A stretch of DNA of 64,000 nucleotides from Actinomycetes bacterium. Its GTDB lineage: Bacteria; Actinomycetota; Acidimicrobiia; Acidimicrobiales; RAAP-2. Both the position numbers and the translations under genes were made by a program. Shown in pieces: positions 1 to 8,326 of this stretch (the first letter of the stretch is position 1; each line of letters opens with the position of its first letter). The notes under the pieces are model-generated. The model worked only from the letters and a program-made list of their open reading frames with translations. It ran no database searches and had not been told where the DNA came from. The stretch is from contig JAJYNX010000023.1 in the NCBI GenBank assembly GCA_021786095.1, positions 1 through 64,000 on the forward strand, written 5' to 3'.

Positions 1-437
1 CACAGCCTGATGGAGGGCAGCAGAGAGGATGGCGTGGACGTTCCGGATGGTCTTGGGGGACTTCCCGGCGTCCTTCAGGGTGCCGTAGAGGTCGTCGAGA
101 TGCTTCGCCGTAAGCTGGTGGAGCTTGACCTTCCCGAGCCGGGGACGGATGGTCCCGTTGACCTGGGAGGAGTAGTTACGGACCGTCGTCGGGGAGAGGT
201 CGAGGCGTTCGCACTCCTCAAGCCAGCGGTCGAGGAACTGGCCGACCGTGACGCCCATGCCGTCGGTGCGGCCGGGGGCCTGATGGTCCACGAGGTCCCG
301 GAGGGCAGCGTCGGCTGCCCGGGCACCACCGTGAACGTCTTCGAGACCTGGTGGCGCTTGCCGGCCTCCGGGTCGTAGCCGAGCGAGACCCGTAGCCCCC
401 AGACCCCTGGACGCAGCTCGCGCTTCGATCCACGCAT
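1..437 (-). pseudogene. Phage-type tyrosine integrase, N-terminal part, frameshifted
   Basis: The reading starts at ATG 437 with MRGSKRELRPGVWGLRVSLG, the N-terminal DNA-binding domain typical of actinobacterial phage/ICE tyrosine recombinases. After VSKTF (about base 334) the frame must shift by one base to continue as GGARAADAALRDLVDHQAPG and then a SAM-like core-binding domain (VGQFLDRWLEECERLDLSPTT, KSPKTIRNVHAIL). This second frame stays open to the window edge. A single lost C (TTCCAC expected, TTCAC seen) would explain it, so this is either a pseudogene or a sequencing error. The catalytic C-terminal domain lies outside the window. The gene reads away from the tRNA at 549-625, the usual layout of an integrated element. 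Confidence 0.8.
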
Positions 438-507
438 ATCGGCATCGTAGCGGTGGGATGTGACGGGATTGGTGAGATTCCGGTGGGACGCGATCCCGGG
501 CAGCAGA

Positions 508-533
508 AGGGCCGGTGCTCTCACACCGGCCCT
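508..533 (-). terminator. Hairpin terminator after tRNA-fMet
   Basis: A perfect 10-bp inverted repeat AGGGCCGGTG / CACCGGCCCT with a 6-base loop lies 15 bases past the tRNA 3' end. On the minus strand it is followed only by a short weak T tract (TTCTGCTG). It fits an intrinsic terminator for the tRNA and lies between the tRNA and the integrase start. Confidence 0.65.
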
Positions 534-548
534 GACCTGCACTTTCTC

Positions 549-625
<77 letters not shown>

Positions 626-636
626 GTGGACACTTC

Positions 637-642
637 AGTATA
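637..642 (-). promoter_or_regulatory. -10 box of tRNA-fMet promoter
   Basis: TATACT on the minus strand ends 11 bases before the mature tRNA 5' end, placing the start site about 5 bases upstream of it. No convincing -35 was seen. The remaining bases to 741 hold nothing else recognisable. Confidence 0.55.
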
Positions 643-741
643 GTCGGCTGGCCCTCACCCCACCACTCGACATCCACGATCCATCGGCCTCCGAAGTCCC
701 GAGACCACCCGCACACCGCCACGCCAGATGCGCAGCGCCCG

Positions 742-1317
742 CTACCCCGTGATCAGCCCCATCTCCGCCATCACGCGCTCGATCTCCTTCACCGCCTGCT
801 CGGGAGAGAGGCGTGTCGAGTCGATTCTCACCTCGGGCGAGAGCGGTTCCTCGTAGGGGGAGTCGATACCGGTAAAGTGCGCCAGGCGGCCCTCGCGCGC
901 CATGCGGTACAGGCCTTTGGTGTCGCGCAACTCGGCCACCTCGAGTGGGGTGTCAACGTGGACCTCGACGAAGCGACCCGGCGTGATCAGGCTACGCGCG
1001 AAGTCGCGACCCTCGCGGAAGGGGGAGATCGCGGCCACGATCACACTGGTTCCCGCACTCACCAGGATCCTCGTCACCTCCGAGATCCGACGAATGCTCT
1101 CCACCCGCGCGTCGTCGTCGTAGCCGAGATCACGATTGAGGCCCCGACGGATCTGATCACCGTCGAGGTTGTGCAGAGGCACCGTCCGTGCGCGCAGCGC
1201 CTCCTCGAGCGCGGCGGCGATGGTGGACTTGCCCGCTCCGGAGATGCCGGTGAACCAGACGACGAAGGCGTCGGCCCCGCGATCGAGCGGGTAGAGAGGG
1301 CGGCCAGCGTAGTCCAT
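742..1317 (-). CDS. cysC: Adenylylsulfate (APS) kinase
   Basis: APS kinase phosphorylates adenylylsulfate to PAPS, the sulfate donor for sulfotransferases and assimilatory reduction. The P-loop TGISGAGKST is followed by LDGDQIRRGLNRDLGY, the conserved APS-binding segment, and then FIEVHVDTPLEV-type and KGLYRMAREG motifs, all characteristic of CysC. From ATG 1317 the protein is 191 aa, normal for the stand-alone enzyme. The ORF track extends to TTG 1395, but that codon overlaps a putative -10 box (TAGATT, 1394-1399), so the extra 26 codons are probably untranslated leader. No cysN/cysD ATP sulfurylase is nearby. The upstream co-directional neighbour is a sulfotransferase, suggesting PAPS made here is used for sulfation. 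Confidence 0.93.
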   Translation of the reverse strand: MDYAGRPLYPLDRGADAFVVWFTGISGAGKSTIAAALEEALRARTVPLHNLDGDQIRRGLNRDLGYDDDARVESIRRISEVTRILVSAGTSVIVAAISPFREGRDFARSLITPGRFVEVHVDTPLEVAELRDTKGLYRMAREGRLAHFTGIDSPYEEPLSPEVRIDSTRLSPEQAVKEIERVMAEMGLITG

Positions 1318-1393
1318 CGTGCACGTGAGCCGTCGGGCGGCCTCTCCCCTTCCGTCCTCGGCGAGCCACCGACTGACCCGCGCAGAGCACTCC

Positions 1394-1399
1394 AATCTA
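1394..1399 (-). promoter_or_regulatory. Putative -10 box for cysC
   Basis: TAGATT on the minus strand lies in the 33-base gap after the sulfotransferase stop. Transcription would start near 1387, giving cysC a leader of about 70 bases. It argues against the TTG start at 1395. Confidence 0.4.
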
Positions 1400-1428
1400 G
1401 TGGAAGGGCACCACGCCGCGGGCCTCGA

Positions 1429-2433
1429 TCAGCGCCCGCGACCCGCCAGGCGGTCCCACCGACTCGCCGAACGGACCTGGCGCACCTCCTCGAGCGCCGC
1501 GAGAGCGGCCTCCATCTCGCGGCGCAATTCCGCACTCTGGGCCCGCAGAGCCTCGTTGTCGCGGACCACCTCGTCGCGTTGCGACTCGACGACGGCCACC
1601 CGCGCCTCAGCGCTCTGGCGCACCGTGCGGCGCTCGTCGAGCAGCGCCGCCTCCCACCATCCCGCACTGGGCGGGGCGCCAGCCGTGAAACTGTCGTGAC
1701 GTCCGCACAGACCGGCCACGAAACCGTCGAAGGCGCGGATCTCCTCCGGTGGCGTCGCCAGCGGACCCTCGCCCGGATGGGTGTCGCGGCGCAGGTCGGG
1801 CTTGACGCGCGCCGCCGCGCTGGCCTCGTCGACGTCAGCGTCGACCTCGCCCCAGTCACGCAGGCTCGCCACGATCTCACCGACCACCGCGGCCGGACGA
1901 TCGACGAGGTCGGCGTAGCGCACGACGTGCACGGGGAGTCCCTCGAGACCCTCCAGCAGCGCGCGGTTGTAGGCCGACCACAGCGCCATCGAGCTCAGCG
2001 GGGACATCGCGTCGCGCAACGCGAGGGACCACGCCACCTCCGCCGGGTCACGTACGATCACCACCGCCGCGCACCGATCGAGCAGCGCGTGGCGCCACAG
2101 AGGCAACAGGAGCGACACGCGCGGGTCCTTCATCACGAAGCGCGGTCGCGAGAACGTCGTGCCAAGCACCTCGCGAGCCCGGGACGCGAAGCCTCGCGCC
2201 GCGTACTCCTCGGCCCATCCCGGCGCCAGCAGCGGTGGTGCGTCCCAGGACCCGCCGTAGTGGGCCAACACCTCATCGTCCAGCGCGACCACCGCGCGCT
2301 GCTCGTAGTACCCGTCGGGGTTGCCCACGTCACGCGCCATGAGATCGGTGCCCGCGTCCAGTCCAGTGGCCTCGAGGACGCTCGACAGCGCCGACGTGCC
2401 CGAGCGATGCATGCCGACGACCAGAACTCCCAT
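1429..2433 (-). CDS. PAPS-dependent sulfotransferase family protein
   Basis: The N-terminus VVGMHRSGTSALSSVLE is the 5'-phosphosulfate-binding loop of the sulfotransferase fold, and FVMKDPRVSLLLPLWRHAL followed by VVIVRDPAEVAWSL is the 3'-phosphate-binding region. The protein is 334 aa. Residues about 255-320 are charged and alanine-rich with heptad character (ESQRDEVVRDNEALRAQSAEL), predicting a coiled coil that may mediate oligomerisation or attachment. The acceptor is unknown; related proteins sulfate cell-surface glycans or lipids. It sits upstream of cysC. Start ATG 2433 directly follows a -10 box (TACATT plus 6 bases), implying a leaderless mRNA. Confidence 0.82.
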   Translation of the reverse strand: MGVLVVGMHRSGTSALSSVLEATGLDAGTDLMARDVGNPDGYYEQRAVVALDDEVLAHYGGSWDAPPLLAPGWAEEYAARGFASRAREVLGTTFSRPRFVMKDPRVSLLLPLWRHALLDRCAAVVIVRDPAEVAWSLALRDAMSPLSSMALWSAYNRALLEGLEGLPVHVVRYADLVDRPAAVVGEIVASLRDWGEVDADVDEASAAARVKPDLRRDTHPGEGPLATPPEEIRAFDGFVAGLCGRHDSFTAGAPPSAGWWEAALLDERRTVRQSAEARVAVVESQRDEVVRDNEALRAQSAELRREMEAALAALEEVRQVRSASRWDRLAGRGR

Positions 2434-2439
2434 GGGACG

Positions 2440-2445
2440 AATGTA
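2440..2445 (-). promoter_or_regulatory. -10 box, leaderless sulfotransferase mRNA
   Basis: TACATT is followed by 6 bases and the ATG at 2433. Confidence 0.55.
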
Positions 2446-2472
2446 GTTCGCCGCACGGTCGCCCCCGCCGCG

Positions 2473-5370
2473 TCAGCCCTTGGCCAGCGCCGCCTGGGCC
2501 AACTGCAGCTGGGCGTGCATCGCTTCGACGTCCGCCTGATACTGACCGAGGTGTCCCGCACCCAGGGCCGCCTGCGCCGCCGTCCAGTCCGCGGCCGCTC
2601 GCGCCAGGTAGGCCGCCACACTGGACGTCGTCGGGGCGGGCCCCGTACTGGATGGTGGCGGCGAGGTCGGCGAGGTCGGCGCGGTGATGTTGGCGCCCAG
2701 TGCCTTGGAGAGCGCGCCGGCGGCGGTCGGCGCGATGGCCACGTCCTGGTTGAACACGGCGATGACGTACTTCAACTGGGGCATCGGGTTCGAGGTGCTG
2801 GTCACGTACAGCGGGCGGATGTAGAGCACGCTCTGGTCCAGGGGCACCATGAGGTTGTTGCCCAGCAGAACCCCCGACCCGTGCTGGTCGAGCAGCGTGA
2901 TGGTCGAGCTGACCTTGGCGTTCTCCTGGATCTCGGAGTCGGCCTGAACCGGTCCGATCACCAACGCACTGCGCGGTGTCTCGTAGACGTTCAGCTGCCC
3001 GTAGTTCGAGGGGTTGGAGGTGGCCACCATGAAGGCCGTCAGCCCCTGGACCGTGGAGGAGTTCCCCGCCGGCACGTAGGCGATGGTCTCCAGCAACTGC
3101 TGCTGGTGCTGGCCGGGCAGCGCCCCCACCTGGAAGACGGGGCTCATGGGCGACAGCGACGAGGAGATGACGTTGCCCGCCGCGTCGGTCACCGTCGTCT
3201 GGGCCAGTGACTGGCTCGGCGTGCCCGCGCCGGTCGTGGGCGAGACCTCCCAGCGGTCCGACGCCGTGTAGAAGGCGCTGGCGTTGGTGATGTGGTAGCG
3301 ACCCAGCGTGGCCGCCTGGACCGAGTAGAGATCAATCGGGTAGCGCAGATGCGTGGCGATCGCGGGCGGCAACGAGCTCATGGGCAGGAACATGGTGGGA
3401 AAGGCCGCCCGGTAGGCCTGCAGGATCGGATCGTTCGGGTCCGCGGCGTAGAACTTGATCGACCCGGTGTACGCGTTGATCACGACCTTGACCGAGTCGC
3501 GTACGTAGTTGAAGCTGTAGGGAAGTCCCCCGAACGTCGTGCCCAGGTTGTCGGCGTTCTCGCTGTAGGGGTACTGGCTGGTGGTCGTGAAGCCGTCGAG
3601 CACGTACTGGATCTCGCCGTTGGCGATCACCGGGTAGGGCTGGGAGTTGAAGGAGAGGAACGGGGCCGCCTTCTTCGCCATGGCCACCACGTCGCGCACG
3701 AAGATCACCCGGCTCTTCGGCGTGATCTGGTTCGAGATCAGGAAGTTGAAGTCGCCCAGGCGCAGGGCGAAGGCCAGCCGGCTGAAGAAGCCGCCGACCG
3801 CCACGCCCCCGGTGCTGGCGTAGTGCGTCTCGACCGGCTGGCCGGCGTTGGCTCCCGAGTTGACCTGGTAGTCCAGTTCGGGCTGCTTGGTGTTCGCCAC
3901 GACCCAGCCGGGGTCGTTGATGCCGAAGTAGATGTCGGGCTGGGTCAGCACCGGCATCCCGTCGGACGAGACGGGCGGGACGTTGGACACCGCGAGGATG
4001 GGGTTGCCGGTGGCCGGGTCGACGGTGTTGGCGACCACCACCGCCGCCCCGATGCCGTGCGTGTACTGCAGGTGGAGATTCACCCAGCTGGGCGACGGCA
4101 GGTTCGAGGGGTTGAGCTGGCGCGCGCCGATCAGCACGGGCGTGAGCTTGCCGTTGATGTAGTAGCGGTCCACGGCGAGCGAGGAGAAGGTGTAGTAGGA
4201 GCGGATCGACTGGCGACGGATCACCGAGGCCAACGTGATGTTGTTGGCCGGGTCCCACAGGCGGATGTTGCCGAGCGTGGCCGCGTCGGCACTGATCTGC
4301 GCGTGACTCATGCTGGTCGCCCCGGCGAAGGAGTGGTAGACGACGTGGTCAAGTCCGAAGGCGGCGCGGGTCGCGACGATGTTGCGCTGGATGTAGGGCG
4401 CCTCGAGAGTCGCCTGAGCCGGCGAGACCTTGAGGGCCTGGAGCAGCGTCGGGTAGAGCACGCCGATCACCAGCGCCACGAACATCCAGAGCCCGACCGC
4501 CACTACGGGCAGCGACCATCCACGCGAGCGCACGTTCGCGAGCAGGATAACCGTGGCGGCCAGGGAGAGATAGAAGAGGATGGTCAGCGCGGGGATGCGG
4601 GCGTGCACGTCGGTGTAGGCGGCGCCCTGGACGTAGCCGTTGGTCGAGTTCACCAGCTCCCACTTGGCGATCACGTAGCCGGCCGCCTTCATCAGGGCGA
4701 TGCCCGCGCCGATCACCGAGAGATGCGCCTTGACCCGGGGTGCCACCCGCGGGGTGACCCGGCTCGCACGGATCCCCCCGTTGAGGAAGTGGAACCCCGC
4801 CGTGACGACGAGGATCACGACCAGTGAGACCAGCAGCCAGGTCACCACGAAGGACACGAAGGGCAGGGTGAAGACGTAGAAGCCGATGTTCTTGTGGAAG
4901 AGCGGATCGCTGGCGGGGAAGGACTGGCGGTGCGCGAAGAGGAGGTACGCGTTCCACTGCCCCGACGCGTTGAGCCCCGCCACGACGCCGAAGATGAAGG
5001 CGATCACGGCGTAGATGCGCGCCGCGTGGGGGCGAACCACGTTCTGGAAGCGCCGTACCACCTCGTCCTCGGGCTCGAAGGACAGCTCGCGGGCTCCGAA
5101 GCGGTCGGTGAGCAGGAGGTTGCCCCACAACAGGGCGAAGAAGACGGCGCCAAAGGTCAGGCCCAGGCCCACCTTCACCACGAACAACGTGGTGAAGACG
5201 CTGCCCAGTCCCACCGACGAGAACCACATCTGATCGGTCCACAGCAGGGCCAGGCTGCGCAACGACAGGAACGCGACGAGGACGATGACGACGACCAGAC
5301 CGACCCAGAAGCGACGCGAGAATCGGCCGATCCGTCGGGGACGCGCCGAGGCGTCGGTGGGGCTACGCAC
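2473..5370 (-). CDS. UPF0182 family large membrane protein
   Basis: A 965-aa protein of the UPF0182 family, widespread in Actinobacteria and Cyanobacteria and functionally uncharacterised. About seven hydrophobic helices occupy residues 18-350 (for example FWVGLVVVIVLVAFLSL, FTLPFVSFVVTWLLVSLVVILVV, LPVVAVGLWMFVALVIGVLYP). A long extracytoplasmic domain follows, containing the conserved QLNPSNLPSPSWVNLHLQYTHGIG-type segment and TLLDQHGSGVLLGNNLMVPL. The tail (residues about 890-965) is a Thr/Pro/Ser linker followed by an Ala/Gln-rich helical segment typical of the family. It is a single gene between the sulfotransferase and the DivIVA-like gene. GTG 5370 lies 6 bases after TAGGCT, so the start is well placed and leaderless. 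Confidence 0.9.
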   Translation of the reverse strand: MRSPTDASARPRRIGRFSRRFWVGLVVVIVLVAFLSLRSLALLWTDQMWFSSVGLGSVFTTLFVVKVGLGLTFGAVFFALLWGNLLLTDRFGARELSFEPEDEVVRRFQNVVRPHAARIYAVIAFIFGVVAGLNASGQWNAYLLFAHRQSFPASDPLFHKNIGFYVFTLPFVSFVVTWLLVSLVVILVVTAGFHFLNGGIRASRVTPRVAPRVKAHLSVIGAGIALMKAAGYVIAKWELVNSTNGYVQGAAYTDVHARIPALTILFYLSLAATVILLANVRSRGWSLPVVAVGLWMFVALVIGVLYPTLLQALKVSPAQATLEAPYIQRNIVATRAAFGLDHVVYHSFAGATSMSHAQISADAATLGNIRLWDPANNITLASVIRRQSIRSYYTFSSLAVDRYYINGKLTPVLIGARQLNPSNLPSPSWVNLHLQYTHGIGAAVVVANTVDPATGNPILAVSNVPPVSSDGMPVLTQPDIYFGINDPGWVVANTKQPELDYQVNSGANAGQPVETHYASTGGVAVGGFFSRLAFALRLGDFNFLISNQITPKSRVIFVRDVVAMAKKAAPFLSFNSQPYPVIANGEIQYVLDGFTTTSQYPYSENADNLGTTFGGLPYSFNYVRDSVKVVINAYTGSIKFYAADPNDPILQAYRAAFPTMFLPMSSLPPAIATHLRYPIDLYSVQAATLGRYHITNASAFYTASDRWEVSPTTGAGTPSQSLAQTTVTDAAGNVISSSLSPMSPVFQVGALPGQHQQQLLETIAYVPAGNSSTVQGLTAFMVATSNPSNYGQLNVYETPRSALVIGPVQADSEIQENAKVSSTITLLDQHGSGVLLGNNLMVPLDQSVLYIRPLYVTSTSNPMPQLKYVIAVFNQDVAIAPTAAGALSKALGANITAPTSPTSPPPSSTGPAPTTSSVAAYLARAAADWTAAQAALGAGHLGQYQADVEAMHAQLQLAQAALAKG

Positions 5371-5376
5371 GCCGAG

Positions 5377-5382
5377 AGCCTA
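5377..5382 (-). promoter_or_regulatory. -10 box, leaderless UPF0182 mRNA
   Basis: TAGGCT is followed by 6 bases and GTG 5370. The same hexamer and spacing recur before hemB and the glycosyltransferase at the right end. Confidence 0.6.
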
Positions 5383-5391
5383 GGGCCGATC

Positions 5392-7134
5392 TCACACCGG
5401 CACGACCGCACACGCGCATCCGGCGTGCAGCGGTGGATACGGCGAACCGCTCGGGAAGTTCTGGCCCGCCGGGCGCTCGCCCGCCGCGGCGTCCAGGGCG
5501 CAGGCGTCGCAGGGCGCGTCGTTGGGCGTGGCGTAGAAGTGGACCAATCGGCCACGCGCGGCGCTCACGACGCCGATGTGGAAGGCCCGGCGCGCGGCAT
5601 CGGTGCACAACCGCTCGACGCGCGCGCCGCGCCACTCGCGGTACGCGGTGTTGACCCGTTCGGCCGCGTCGCCGCTGCCGTCGGCCAGGATGCGCCGGCG
5701 CAGCGCCAAAACGATGGTCACGGCCAGGTCCGCGGCGCAGTCGGCCAGCGCGGGCTGGTTCACCGGCTGGGCCGACGTGCCCGACTCGTCGACGGCGAAC
5801 TGCACGCCGGCCGCGGCGGCGTCGGCCAGCGCGTCGTAGGCGGCGGCCGCGTAGCGCGCTCGTTGCTCGTGCTCGTCCTCGAGCTCGGTGGTGATGGCGC
5901 CGCTGACGCTTCGCAGGCGCTCGAGCATCACGTTCTGGTCGTCCTGCAGGGCCCGCTTGACCTTGCGGGTCAGCACGGCGAGCGATTCGTCCAGTGCCGC
6001 GTCGCGGCGATGGAAGAGCTCGCCGACCGGGGTGGCGGGCTTGGCCGGGGGCGCCTTGCGCGGCCCCGGGGCGCTGGCGCCGCGCTCCTCCAGGGTCGCG
6101 CGGCGCAGGCGCGCGAAGATCTCGTTGACCACGTCGGTCCCCGAGGCGTCGTCGGGCGCGACGGTGGGTGCGGGTACGGGTGTGGCGTCGGGTGCGGGTG
6201 CCGGTGCGGGAGCCACGCCCGGAGCGGGCTCGGGACCGGCTGCGGGCGCCACGGGAGCGGCGGACACCGACGCCTCCGCAGGCGTGGCCGTGGGCTCGGG
6301 GACCGGCGCGACCGGCACGTCGACGTCGGGGACCTGACGCAGCGGCGTACCCTGCAGCAACTCCTCCTCAGTCGGCTCGGGCGCGGCGGGGCGCAGCCGC
6401 AGCGCCTCGAGCGCCGCCGCCCGAGCGGCGTCGTCGGAGGCCAGCAGACCCTCCTGAACCTCGTCGATCTGGGCGCGCAGCGTCGAGAGGTACCCGGCCA
6501 GGTGGTCGCGCGCCGCGCGCAGCTGCTCGATCTGCAGGTGCAGGGCCTTTCGCTTGACCGCCAGATCGTTCAGCACCGTCTTGCGCGCCTCGTTGGCCTG
6601 CTCGACCAGGGCGCGGCCCTGCTCGCGCGCGCGCTGCACCAGCGCCTCGCCGTTGATCTTGCCCGAGTCGATCAGCCGCTCGGCGGCCAAGCGCGCGTCG
6701 TGGTCGATCTGGGCCGCCGTGTTCTCCGCCTCGCTCACCAGTGCGGCGGCGCGCTCCTGCGCCTCGATCAGGTGCGCGGCGCTGCGCTGCTGGCTCTCGG
6801 CGAAGAGCTGCGCACTGCGCGACTGGGCGTCGGCGGTGACCCGTCCCGCCTCCTCGTGGGCGGAGCGCAGGATTGCCGCGCTCTGTGTGCCCAGCGCCGT
6901 CGTGAGGGTGGCCTCGTCCAGCACCGGGTGCGCCGCGCGACGCTGGGCCTCGGCGAGCTGTTCCTGGAGCTCGCGCACGCGATGCTCGAGGTGACCCATC
7001 TCGCGCGACACCGCCTCCAGGTGCAGGCGCACCTCCTGGGGGTCCAGACCACCCTTGCGCACGGTGGTGAAGTTGGTGCGAACGACGTCGCTCGACGATT
7101 GGCGCGTCGTGGAGAGGATGCGGCGTTCGTCCAT
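5392..7134 (-). CDS. DivIVA-domain coiled-coil protein with Mu F-like C-terminal domain
   Basis: About 580 aa. The N-terminus (FTTVRKGGLDPQEVRLHLEAVSREMGHLEHRVRELQEQL) is a DivIVA-type membrane-curvature/coiled-coil segment. Continuous coiled coil runs to about residue 270 (AHLIEAQERAAALVSEAENTAAQID). A Pro/Ala-rich linker follows (residues about 275-335, DNA rich in GGTGCGGGT repeats), then a second helical region and an unusual C-terminal module. That module reads REWRGARVERLCTDAARRAFHIG, then CDACALDAAAGERPAGQNFPSG, YPPLHAGCACAVVPV, resembling the C-terminal Cys-rich part of phage Mu gpF-like head-morphogenesis proteins. It likely organises polar growth or division sites; the C-terminal role is unknown. 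Start taken at ATG 7134 (7 bases after TAGTCT) rather than GTG 7140. Confidence 0.78.
   Translation of the reverse strand: MDERRILSTTRQSSSDVVRTNFTTVRKGGLDPQEVRLHLEAVSREMGHLEHRVRELQEQLAEAQRRAAHPVLDEATLTTALGTQSAAILRSAHEEAGRVTADAQSRSAQLFAESQQRSAAHLIEAQERAAALVSEAENTAAQIDHDARLAAERLIDSGKINGEALVQRAREQGRALVEQANEARKTVLNDLAVKRKALHLQIEQLRAARDHLAGYLSTLRAQIDEVQEGLLASDDAARAAALEALRLRPAAPEPTEEELLQGTPLRQVPDVDVPVAPVPEPTATPAEASVSAAPVAPAAGPEPAPGVAPAPAPAPDATPVPAPTVAPDDASGTDVVNEIFARLRRATLEERGASAPGPRKAPPAKPATPVGELFHRRDAALDESLAVLTRKVKRALQDDQNVMLERLRSVSGAITTELEDEHEQRARYAAAAYDALADAAAAGVQFAVDESGTSAQPVNQPALADCAADLAVTIVLALRRRILADGSGDAAERVNTAYREWRGARVERLCTDAARRAFHIGVVSAARGRLVHFYATPNDAPCDACALDAAAGERPAGQNFPSGSPYPPLHAGCACAVVPV
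6160..6310. repeat. Low-complexity Pro/Ala-coding repeat
   Basis: Imperfect GGTGCGGGT/GGTACGGGT repeats on the plus strand encode the PAPAPAPDATPVPAPT-type linker of the DivIVA-like protein. It is a flexible spacer, not a mobile repeat. Confidence 0.5.
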
Positions 7135-7141
7135 TCCCACC

Positions 7142-7147
7142 AGACTA
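7142..7147 (-). promoter_or_regulatory. -10 box, leaderless DivIVA-like mRNA
   Basis: TAGTCT is followed by 7 bases and ATG 7134. Confidence 0.55.
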
Positions 7148-7204
7148 CGGCGTGAGTCGACACGAAACGGGCTTCACGAGACCTCGGGGACCGGGCTGGG
7201 AGGC

Positions 7205-8326
7205 CTAGCGGGGAGGAGTGAGGCTCACCGGGCGCTGGCCGCCCACGCGGCGCAGCGCCGCGAGGGCCTGGCCGAGCGTCGTCACCCCGACCACGCGCAG
7301 TCCGGGGGTGGCGGCGGCGCGCGCCGTGGCCACCTCCACGCTCGGCACGATGAACAGGGTGGCCCCGGCACGCTGGACCGCCACGGTCTTCTCGGCCACG
7401 CCCCCGACGTCGCCCACCTGTCCCTGCGGGTCGATCGTGCCGGTCGCGGCCACCACCTGGTGGCCGGTGAGGGAGCCCGCGCTCAGCTCGTTGATCAGTG
7501 TCAGGGTCATCGCGAGCCCCGCCGACGGCCCCCCGATATTGGCGGTGTTGATCGCGATCGACCCCGGCAGGCGATAGTGCACCGCGTTCTCCAGCGAGAT
7601 GCCGAGCCACGAGTGATCCCGGCCTCGCACGCCCGGACAGCCCGAGGGCGTGATCGCGCTCGGGGGGGTCGCGGTGCGCACCGACAGCACCCGAGCCGGC
7701 GCGTAGGTGATGACCCCGCTGGCGCTCACGCGAGCGCGACGCACGTCCAGGCGCACCCGCGACCCCGGGGCGAGGAGGTGCACGGCGCCGATGAGCCCAC
7801 ACGCGCTGCGCACGGGGGTTCCCCCCACGCCCACCACGCGGTCCGCCACGCCCAGGCCGGCCTGGTACGCCGGCGAGGGATCCACCACCCCCGTCACGGT
7901 CGCCCCGACCGACTCCGACGGGATCGTCCAGCCGAGCGCGCGCAGCGCCGCCACCTGCGCCGCGGTCTTGGAGTCCGACATCTCGAGGTAGCCCTGGTTG
8001 ATCAGCTCGCTCGAAGGCACCCCCGGCTCCACCAACTCGCTCGCGCTGACGAACTGCACGTGGGACTCGAAGTGCATGATCAGCCACTGCCAGGCGCTCA
8101 GTGACTGCAGGTAGACGTCCGTCAGCATGATCGGATCGTGGTGCGGGTTCGTGCGCAATCCTCGAATCGTCACCAGCGAGGAGACGCGCGTCGCCTGGCC
8201 CGGAGTCAACGCGTAGTACGGGACGGTCCAGGCCCGCAGTCCCACCACCACGACCAGCACGATCGCGATCGCCGACAGCGCCCCGATTGAGCGACGGCGC
8301 CGGCGTGGTGGAATGGTGTCGTGCAC
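7205..8326 (-). CDS. YlbL-like PDZ and Lon-type membrane protease
   Basis: A 373-aa protein with one N-terminal transmembrane anchor (IGALSAIAIVLVVVVGL, residues 14-30) and an extracytoplasmic body. A PDZ domain (about 140-215, GATVTGVVDPSPAYQAGLGVADRVVGVGGTPV) is followed by a Lon-like S16 proteolytic domain. The catalytic Ser lies in NIGGPSAGLAMTLTL and the dyad Lys in GGVAEKTVAVQRAGAT; both are present. The family is regarded as a membrane-bound serine protease acting on extracytoplasmic proteins. Start GTG 8326 shares the palindrome GTGCAC with the start of the divergent HEAT gene, so the two ORFs overlap by 6 bases. Confidence 0.88.
   Translation of the reverse strand: MHDTIPPRRRRRSIGALSAIAIVLVVVVGLRAWTVPYYALTPGQATRVSSLVTIRGLRTNPHHDPIMLTDVYLQSLSAWQWLIMHFESHVQFVSASELVEPGVPSSELINQGYLEMSDSKTAAQVAALRALGWTIPSESVGATVTGVVDPSPAYQAGLGVADRVVGVGGTPVRSACGLIGAVHLLAPGSRVRLDVRRARVSASGVITYAPARVLSVRTATPPSAITPSGCPGVRGRDHSWLGISLENAVHYRLPGSIAINTANIGGPSAGLAMTLTLINELSAGSLTGHQVVAATGTIDPQGQVGDVGGVAEKTVAVQRAGATLFIVPSVEVATARAAATPGLRVVGVTTLGQALAALRRVGGQRPVSLTPPR

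Noticed and set aside
4894-7155. 753-aa plus-strand ORF opposite UPF0182 and the DivIVA-like gene
   Set aside because: Low-complexity shadow of genes with recognisable motifs on the other strand.
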